Of a DNA stretch of 64,000 bases, positions 57,260 to 64,000 are shown piece by piece (position 1 is the first letter of the stretch; each line of letters opens with the position of its first letter). The position numbers were made by a program, and so were the translations under genes. The stretch comes from Tubiluchus corallicola (Eukaryota; Priapulida; Priapulimorpha; Priapulimorphida; Tubiluchidae): positions 434,001 through 498,000 of the forward strand of contig JAQGDQ010000053.1 in the NCBI GenBank assembly GCA_030141605.1, given 5' to 3'. The notes beneath the pieces are model-generated. The model was not told where the DNA came from. It did not search any database and was given only the letters and a program-made list of their open reading frames with translations.

Positions 57260-57375
57260 ACAATGTGCTAATTGCATGCTGTTTCAAATGTATTAATGTT
57301 AAAGAACGTATTTAGCTGAATTGTTAAATTGTTCGAATCTATAATTAATCGAATCAAAATAAAAAAGCTTGTTCG
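57260..57375 (-). mobile_element. Fragment of the TAGRGGTGAGCA hAT-like MITE
   Basis: Reverse orientation of the block seen at 3,035-3,090 and 55,700-55,760 (gtgctaattgcatgctgttt, then tattaatgttaaagaacgt), followed by TTCGAATC-type strings. Both ends are missing. Confidence 0.65.
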
Positions 57376-58004
57376 AATCTAATATGGCTGGTGAAAATAA
57401 AAGTAATATTAATAATACCCACTTGATCTTAACTCGCAGTATATTTCAATACACTTTCTGCACGAGTTTGTGATCCACTTTTGTTGTGCAACTCAGATGA
57501 AGGAGGCGGCAAGACAAAGGGAGAGCTAATTGGACGTCAGGAGAGGACCCCTGTTGGCTGATTGATGTTTCGCTATCTATGTATTAGAGCATTTTAGCCA
57601 ACAGTGACTGGTATTTATATGCATAACAGACAAGAAATTTGCCTTTAAAACTATAATAAATGATGTGCCTAAATTAATGTTCTAAAGGCATATCTGCACC
57701 AAAAGTATACAACCCATGCTATGTGAGCTACATTTTTGGGAATAATTAAAACAAATTATTCTATCTGCACTAGTAGTGTGCGGTGTATGTGCTCCAAGCA
57801 ACAGTTGCATGTGTTTTTTTTTAAATAGAAATTGTTTCTAATTTGGTTGCGTGTTTTTCTGTCAGCGGCAAAACTTTGTTACCAAAAATATGCGGCGACA
57901 AACTCTTGTTAGAGGTGCAAGGTTATCCCCCTGTTGTACGGCTGCTCCACAAAACAGCTTATAACAATACAGATTAAAAAATAGCATATAAACTGCTTAT
58001 TGAA
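57376..58004. other. No feature seen
   Basis: Mixed composition, with a GC-richer stretch near 57,500-57,570. No coding signal could be supported. Confidence 0.3.
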
Positions 58005-58076
<72 letters not shown>

Positions 58077-58077
58077 G

Positions 58078-58118
<41 letters not shown>

Positions 58119-58122
58119 CCTC
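58005..58122. repeat. (CT)n microsatellite
   Basis: Imperfect CT run with TTTCTC interruptions. Confidence 0.95.
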
Positions 58123-58193
58123 TATTATCTACTATTATATTAATATTCTTGGTATCTTAATATATATATATATAAGATTCGAGGCTACAGCTT

Positions 58194-58690
58194 CGACGAG
58201 GGCACCATTTGCGGCGATCTATATATCAAACGAAAGGTCTCGATCTAGTGTCGTGCCATTGATGGTTTATTTTTCGAATCGGGCCCATCGGGAGGAGGGG
58301 GAGGCGAAAAACCCCCCAAAATGGCCCTTTTTTGGCCGTTTTTTGTAAAAGTTATACGGCTGAGATGTAGAGAACGGGAACGGGCCGAGGGGGGTGCTGG
58401 GTATGGATAGATAGCCCGTTCAGCGGTGGGTGTAGTAGGCATATTTAGAATTCCCGAGAGGGCCAGGGCGCCCCGCAACGGGCGTTTTCCCGGACCCAAC
58501 TCGCGATTTTTTCGAAATTTTGACCAAACAGCATGCGGGAAAAACGTTCTAGCGGCGCCTGGTGGGACTCTCGGAAGGAGATATATAGCTCTTTACAAAG
58601 AGGAAGGACAGGGCTACACGATGATGTGGGATATATTTTAGGGCAGGTCCACCGAGAGGAGTATCAACGAGTTAGTTAGGAGTTCTATTT
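58194..58690 (+). repeat. GC-rich interspersed repeat, copy 2 with longer right part
   Basis: 58,194-58,480 aligns with 37,576-37,865. The right part (to about 58,690) has no counterpart at 37.9 kb but is of similar GC-rich composition and contains gatttttt/cgaaattttgac and a gcggcgcctggtggg string. A (TA)n run lies just upstream (about 58,158-58,173). Open frames on both strands differ between copies, so coding is not supported. Confidence 0.75.
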
Positions 58691-59036
58691 TCGGCAATTT
58701 TCACTTAGAAAACTGCTGACGCAAAGGCATTGTTGTGACGTCATCCATTGTACTCTGTCTATAATCTTATAACTTTAATTCAGCAAAAAGCTACAGGCTT
58801 TGCGTTAGTTAAACAAACAGTAGGCACGATGTTACGGGCTTTGTGTTATAAATGTGGACTAGGTAGGATGTTCGCGTATTATTGATTACACGTGTATTTA
58901 TACGCAAAATCTTTTGCGGGGCCTTTGCTATTTATTATATTATAGCACATAGTTTCAACTTTGTGAAAAATGTTTGGAATGGTTTTGTTGTAATGCTGTG
59001 CTGTTGGTGCTTGTGCTATAGGTGTTGTCATCGTTG
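58691..59036. other. No feature seen; (ATC)n at 59,038-59,066 follows
   Basis: No gene or transposon end recognised. Confidence 0.3.
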
Positions 59037-59084
59037 CCACCATCATCATCATCATCATCAACATCATGATCACCACGTGAGGTG

Positions 59085-60085
59085 GTGGATTTGATGTGGT
59101 GTGGTGGTGGTGTGCTTTGTGTGTTGTGCTATGGGTGGTGTGGTGGGGTGATAGGGTGTGTGGGGTGTGGTGTGGGTAGTGTGGTATGGAGTGGGTGGCG
59201 TGGTGTGTGGGTGGGTGTTGTGGTGCGGTGTGGTGTTATGGTGTGGTGCAGTGCGGTGTGATGTGATGTGGTGGAGTATTATGGTGTGGGTGGTGTGGTG
59301 TGGTGTGTGGGTGGTGCGGTGTGGTGTGGTGCAGTGGTATGGTGTGGTGCAGTGTGGTGTGATGTGGTGGAGTCGTATGGTGTGGTTGGTGTGGTGTGGT
59401 ATGTGGGTCGTGCGGTGTGCTGCAGTGGTATGTTGTGGTGCGGTGGGGTGTGATGTGGTGGAGTGGTATGGTGTGGGTGGTGTGGTGTGTAGGTGGGTGG
59501 GGGGTGTGGTGCAGTGTGGTGTTATGGTGTGGTGCTGTGCAGTGTGATGTGGTGGAGTATTATGGTGTGGGTGGTGTGTTGTGGTGTGTGGGTGGTGCGG
59601 TGCAGTGGTATGGTGTGGTGCAGTGTGGTGTGATGTGGTGGAGTCGTATGGTGTGGGTGGTGTGGTGTGTGGGTGGTGCGGTGTGCTGCAGCGGTATGGT
59701 GTGGTGCAGTGTGGTGTGTAGGTCGGTGGGTGGTGTGGTGCAGTGTGGTGTTATGGTGTGGTGCTGTGCGGTGAGGTGTTATGGTGTGGTGCTGTGCGGT
59801 GTGATGTGGTGAAGTATTATGGTGTGGGTGGTGTGGTGTGTGGGTGGTGCAGTGGTATGGTGTGGTGCAGTGTGGTGTGAGGTGGTGGAGTGGTATGGTG
59901 TGGGTGGTGTGGTGTGTAGGTGGTATGGTGTGGTGCGGTGTGGTGGAGTGGTATGGTGTGGGTGGTGTGGTGTGTAGGTGGGTGGGTGGTGTGGTGCAGT
60001 GTGGTGTTATGGTGTGGTGCTGTGCGGTGTGATGTGGTGGAGTGGTATGGTGTGGTGTGATGAGGTGGAGTGGTGTGGTGTGTGT
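59085..60085. repeat. GTGGT-rich minisatellite, about 1 kb
   Basis: Built from ggtgtggtg, gtgtgatgtggtggagt, tatggtgtgggtggtg and gtgcagtgtggtg words that recur in a varying order. Larger units of roughly 110-180 bp recur (for example the gatgtggtggag(t/a) tatt word pair). The plus strand has almost no C, so long frames on both strands are artefacts of composition. Confidence 0.95.
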
Positions 60086-60130
60086 TTTGTGTTGATTTGT
60101 GCACAAAATTCTTTTTGTGGGGTTTGGCTA

Positions 60131-60190
60131 GTTATTATTATTATTATTGTTATCATCATCATCATCATCATCATCATTAATATTATTATT
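60131..60190. repeat. (ATT)n/(ATC)n microsatellite
   Basis: Triplet run that abuts the truncated left end of the Tigger copy. Confidence 0.9.
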
Positions 60191-60812
60191 AATAGACTCT
60201 TTTTGTTACCGAAGTGTTTTGACTCAATTAACTGACTGAATCTATTAACTGATGGCTGCAGTATTACTGGTATAGAAGTACGAGTCACCAACTTAGTATG
60301 CACTGCAAAGATTTTCAATGAATTTTAGAAACGAAGTAATGCCTAAAATCATTTGTGCAGTTAAAATTCCCCGCAAGTAGCTTCATCTGTAGTTTCGCCT
60401 AAGTTCCCGCTTGCTATCCTGATATAGTTATTATACTGTACCTGAGTCCCTGGCATAACAGCAACATCTAACTGGTTAAACTTTCTAGCAAAGACAGCCA
60501 GAGTTTCAAAAACAAACAGCTAAGCAAGTTATTAAATGTTTAGTTCCCAGACAAAACGGTACTTAACATGATTGTTTCTCTGTATATTATAAGACAAATG
60601 CGAATTAAGAGGATACTTATAAGTCACAAAAGCTCATTAGTCACACGAAAGTGTCTTATTGTAGCATGCGAAGCAAAAATATTGACTCAATTATGCGGAG
60701 TTATTTGAGTCGATTACAGACAGTTTTATGTACATCTGAATTATAGAAGCGGCCCGTACCAGGCGTTTTTGAGACAATTAACCGCTAGTCTATTAAGGGG
60801 CGCCTGCTGACT
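60191..60812 (-). mobile_element. Tigger/pogo-like partial copy, reverse orientation
   Basis: Matches the reverse complement of 50,255-51,255 at both sides: aatagactc...gtgttttgac at the left, and gactcaattatgcggagttattt, gaagcggccc and ggcgtttttgag toward the right end near 60,812. The middle is shorter and diverged. The left terminal repeat is replaced by the triplet microsatellite. Confidence 0.8.
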
Positions 60813-61031
60813 ATGGAATTATGTAGTAATATAGTTAGTTATCTATGATCATGGCCATAAAGCCTTCGGTCGCATTGGCCATAACCATCTTAAAAGATCT
60901 ACAAAGTGTCAAAATGCGCATATGCTTCGTCGCAGTCGTCAGTCCCGTGCAGTTTTTGTTTACTGTTTCTTTCGCTGAATATATAGTTCTTTTTCATTTG
61001 TCGCACTTAGTCATTTAGAGTAAATAACATA
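60813..61031. other. Possible promoter region of a rightward transcript
   Basis: No transposon or frame. It includes a tatatag string near 60,982 and is directly upstream of a candidate first exon. Inference only. Confidence 0.2.
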
Positions 61032-61092
61032 ATGTTTAAAAGAAAGCTGAAAGCTTTGAAATATCACCAAGTGGAGAAATTTAATTTGACTG
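61032..61092 (+). CDS. Candidate first coding exon, gene unknown
   Basis: ATG at 61,032, 20 codons (MFKRKLKALKYHQVEKF...) and a good donor (CTG then GTAAGG). Lys-rich and hydrophobic in alternation, without low complexity. No second exon was found before the window end, where hAT and LINE-like sequence follows, so the rest would lie beyond 64 kb or the frame is chance. Not recognised. Confidence 0.25.
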
Positions 61093-61304
61093 GTAAGGGG
61101 TCTTGGAATTATGCAGAATCGTTTATAATAATTAATTTGTTTTTTTGCGGTTAACCTAGAGTTGCGCGAGTCGTTTATTTACAGTGATGCCTGATTCTGC
61201 ATCATTATGGGCAAACATGACCGGGAAGGAGATAAATAAGAAAAGCGTTTATGTAAACGGTTGCCGCAGTACTTTGAATATTTAGGTGATAAAATGATTA
61301 AGAT

Positions 61305-61814
61305 CAGGGGTATGCAAATTATCTGACTAGCCGGGCCACATTAAACTTTCCCGCAATTCCTGCGGGCCACGGGCAGTTTGATCAAGGAGCCAAGTGCAGA
61401 AAGGCCTAATAACGATTTTTTTTGCATCCGACCTGCGTACATCATTACTACTACACTCAAGAAACTATTTTAGAAGTTATTAAAATTTATATTACAAACC
61501 ATATATTTCCAGTTTCAGGACAGATAGTGGTAATTTCGTTACAATGCATATTAGTAATGTGTATCACACAGTCTGTGTAGTACAGTGTTATTAAGCTACA
61601 ACCGTCTTGTAAGGGTTAATGGCATCCGATCTACTCGCACTACCTCGTACTAAAAACTACCCGCACTATCTTTGGGATTGTGGCACGGACTTCAGCTGGA
61701 TACACTCAATTAATCGGGCTGCACTTTCATTAGGTCGACAAATCACTTCGCGGGCCGCGCAAATTCTCTTGGCAGGCCGCAAGTGACCCGCGGGACGCAA
61801 TTTGCACACCCCTC
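61305..61814. mobile_element. hAT-type MITE, 510 bp, with perfect 8-bp TSD
   Basis: Left end CAGGGGTATGCAAATT and right end AATTTGCACACCCCTC form the terminal inverted repeats. The 8-mer ATTAAGAT flanks both (61,297-61,304 and 61,815-61,822). The inner sequence has the gcgggcc/ggccgc strings common near the ends of hAT elements of this type. No coding capacity. Confidence 0.95.
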
Positions 61815-62146
61815 ATTAAGATAATGGTCATGCAATTACAAATGGCAGAAAAGTGATTAAAAATTTTTTCTTGTGTGGAGTTACCTTGCACACTGTGTTT
61901 TTTTGCTATCAGCTACTAATAAATACGGGCCGTCTATTTGAACTTGGTTTGCAGTGTTACCTGGGGTGGACCCACCAGGGACGAAGACTGAGCATGCTTC
62001 TTAGCTAGTTTAGAATAAAACTTGAAAACGTAGTAAGTAGTGCTCGCAAGTAGTACCAAAATTCTTGCATTGTGGCATCTTTTGCACTTTGAAACCTTAC
62101 CTGAATGAGTGTTTTTTTTTGAAAATTTGAAATAAGCAGAGTTGAC

Positions 62147-64000
62147 TTGGGTACTGGTAATAATGGCAATACTCCCGAGGTTAATTCTAATATAGCAGTG
62201 CTGGTAATAAGCTTAAGAACTTCTAGTGAACAAGAATCATCAAGAGAAGGGAGTGTGTACAGGGATACAAGCAGTGATACCGAAGAAATAGAGGAGGAAA
62301 TGAGTCAAAGTGGAGAATTGAGTGGACATGAGAGGCATGACATAGTAGAGTACTGGACATAGTAGAGTACTGTGCAGAATGTGGCGAAATTTGTGGGTTC
62401 AAAGGAGCTTTTCAGTGTGAGGAACAGAAGTGTAAAACATGGATTCATTATAAATGTAGTGGGCTACCTCCTTATAGTATACTAGTTTTGGAGGGCACTG
62501 TCCGAAAATTTTCTTGTCCTAAGTGCTCAATTGAAAAGGTACCGCTAGGAAAATTGGCCAAAGGCAAAAAACGAGAAGAAAGGCTGGAAGAAATTAAAAC
62601 AATAGTAGGAGAAACACCAGTGACACTAAGATGGCTAGTGAGGTCCAGAGTTTAGCAGAGAAGGTTAAGGAATTAGCAGTACATAATATACAACTGGGAG
62701 AGAAAGTAAGTAAACAGGAAGAGGAAATTGCAGACCTCACAAAAAAGTTTGCAATTTGCGGGCTTGAAACAGACAAGGCAAGTGAAGAAAAATCGAAAAT
62801 AAAGACTGAAATAAAGCAGCTTTAAGCAAGATTTACGAGTCGAATGCGAGGGTTGCGAACGACTAATTATAAATAATGAGCAAATGGGTGAAGAGATTAA
62901 AATAACTGTAGCTAATAATAGTACCCTTAGAAAAGACATAGAAAACAAACAAAGGCAAAATGAAACACTTGAAGAAGAAAATAACCAGCTATGCTTAGAA
63001 GTGGATGGCATTCAGAAAAAGTGGCTAGAAGATAAGAAGGAAAAGGAAGCACAAGTGACAGAAATACGTGATTTGCAAAAAAAAGGCTATTCTCTCCCCT
63101 GACAATGACAATGACCAAGTTAAGGAATTGGTCAAACTAAGAGAAACCATAAAACACTTAAATGAGTATGTAACATTGTTAAAAGGAAAAAGCAGTCTCT
63201 TGATTTCTGTGAAAGATACAGAAGAGAATGTAGACAGAATGGCAGAAGTATCCAAAAGAAACAAAAGTGATAACATCACAGAAAGAATGCAGCCATGTAC
63301 TACTAATCAAAGCAAAAAGTTAGATAAGAAACAAATATACCGGAATTTTGAAAAATAGGGTAGCTGCAGATTTCGGTCCAGTTGCAGATACGTTCATGAA
63401 ACTAGGAATGTTGGAATAACCAAACACCAGTAGAAAAAGGAGTACCTCCATTCTGTTTGCGATATGAAGAGACAGGAACATGTACATAGGGATTAAGATG
63501 TAAATTCCATCATGGATATACAGATTTTGAGAACAAGTTGTATGCGGAAGGTAGATACATACCTTCTTATGAAAGAAATAAGATGACTAATTGACAAAAT
63601 TATATGACATGTCATAACAGCATGAGTGGAAATAGAATGGCTGCAAAAATAGGAATTTCTAGATGAAATCATATGGAAACTAAGGAGAGTTAACAGATTT
63701 GCATAGAAAAATGGGTTTTTTATTACAGAGGGGAGATCAGTAGAAGATTATCAACAGAAAGGATTTCAGTGTTATGTAATGCAAGATCAGGAAATGAACA
63801 ACATTCAAAGCAGGGGAAGCGTAATAATACCGAGCGAGAACTGGAGCCATTTGACATGCAACAAGCACAATCAAGTATGAATTCAAGCATTCTGGTCTGA
63901 CAGAGAGTTGCAGCTCAGGGTCCAACAGTCCCGACTCAGTAACAAAAAATTGCAAAATATAAATAATAGTAAAAAAGTGAAAAACAATAAAAAAAGAAAA
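62147..64000 (+). pseudogene. Decayed frame: PHD finger, coiled coils, two CCCH zinc fingers (probable LINE ORF1)
   Basis: Consecutive frame pieces, shifted against one another: 62,147-62,362 (Ser/Glu-rich start), 62,359-62,654, 62,631-62,825, 62,835-63,102, 63,068-63,358 and 63,370-63,600. The second piece has a PHD-like pattern: CAECG..C, then FQCEEQKCKTWIHYKCSGL, then FSCPKC. The third to fifth are Lys/Glu-rich coiled coils. After a stop at 63,356-63,358 the frame continues with GSCRFRSSCRYVH (C-x5-C-x3-H), the end of a CCCH finger whose first Cys seems lost. It then shows CLRYEETGTC, a stop, and GLRCKFHHG, which gives C-x8-C-x5-C-x3-H. Many frameshifts point to a pseudogene or dead retrotransposon ORF1. 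PHD fingers are known in some LINE ORF1 proteins; with tandem CCCH fingers the layout is unusual to me. A host gene relic is the alternative. Confidence 0.65.
62339..62372. repeat. 17-bp tandem duplication that breaks the frame
   Basis: gacatagtagagtactg occurs twice in a row (62,339-62,355 and 62,356-62,372). One copy alone would keep the upstream frame open into the PHD finger; the second copy shifts it and creates the stop at 62,360-62,362. Confidence 0.9.

Noticed and set aside
58245-58641. Pro/Arg-rich frames on both strands of the GC-rich repeat
   Set aside because: GC-rich sequence has few stops; frames are not kept in the 37.6-kb copy.
59158-60106. Long open frames on both strands (up to 194 codons)
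   Set aside because: They follow from the GTGGT-rich minisatellite: only a few residues (Trp, Gly, Val, Cys or His, Thr, Pro) are used.

Overview
This window is nuclear DNA of an intron-rich, AT-rich metazoan. It holds three recognisable host genes: a fumarate hydratase (FH), a fibrous-sheath-interacting protein 1 (FSIP1) homologue, and a STYX pseudophosphatase homologue. All three have GT-AG introns, and their coding segments join in phase. Between and inside them lies a dense set of decayed transposable elements: non-LTR retrotransposons, Ty3/Gypsy, BEL/Pao, hAT-type and pogo/Tigger-like DNA elements, and a tRNA-derived SINE. No bacterial operons, rRNA, CRISPR array or intact tRNA were seen. 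FSIP1 points to an animal with flagellated sperm; the transposon mix fits an aquatic invertebrate, but the sequence alone does not fix the phylum.

Layout. 1-11.9 kb is transposon-rich: LINE fragments on both strands, a BEL/Pao remnant, a 933-bp terminal-inverted-repeat element with target duplications, and a 643-bp hAT-like element with perfect 8-bp duplications. FH runs on + in eight visible coding exons (11,918-21,215); only the first exon, with the start codon and presequence, was not found. FSIP1 follows convergently on - (31,787 to 22,677; eight exons, 667 codons). 33-38 kb holds a LINE remnant, a hAT-like element, a tRNA-like SINE, a possible isolated exon and the first copy of a GC-rich repeat. 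38.2-45.1 kb is a nested structure: a second copy of the 7.1-8.1 kb element, broken by LINE pieces and by a 5.1-kb Gypsy element with both LTRs and a 5-bp target duplication. STYX is on - (53,229 to 46,931; nine exons, 242 codons), with a Gly in place of the catalytic Cys. 53.6-64 kb is again repeat-rich: LINE and hAT pieces, a (CT)n tract, the second GC-rich repeat copy, a 1-kb GTGGT-rich minisatellite, a Tigger copy, a hAT-type element, and a decayed reading frame coding a PHD finger, coiled coils and two CCCH zinc fingers.

The genes are unrelated in function: FH is a TCA-cycle enzyme, FSIP1 a sperm-tail scaffold protein, STYX a catalytically dead phosphatase-fold regulator. There is no sign of joint regulation beyond the convergent FH/FSIP1 ends. 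The observations most worth follow-up are the PHD-coiled-coil-CCCH frame at the right end, the nested element at 38-45 kb, the paired GC-rich repeats, the triple-hairpin element, and the perfect 48-bp palindrome in an FH intron.
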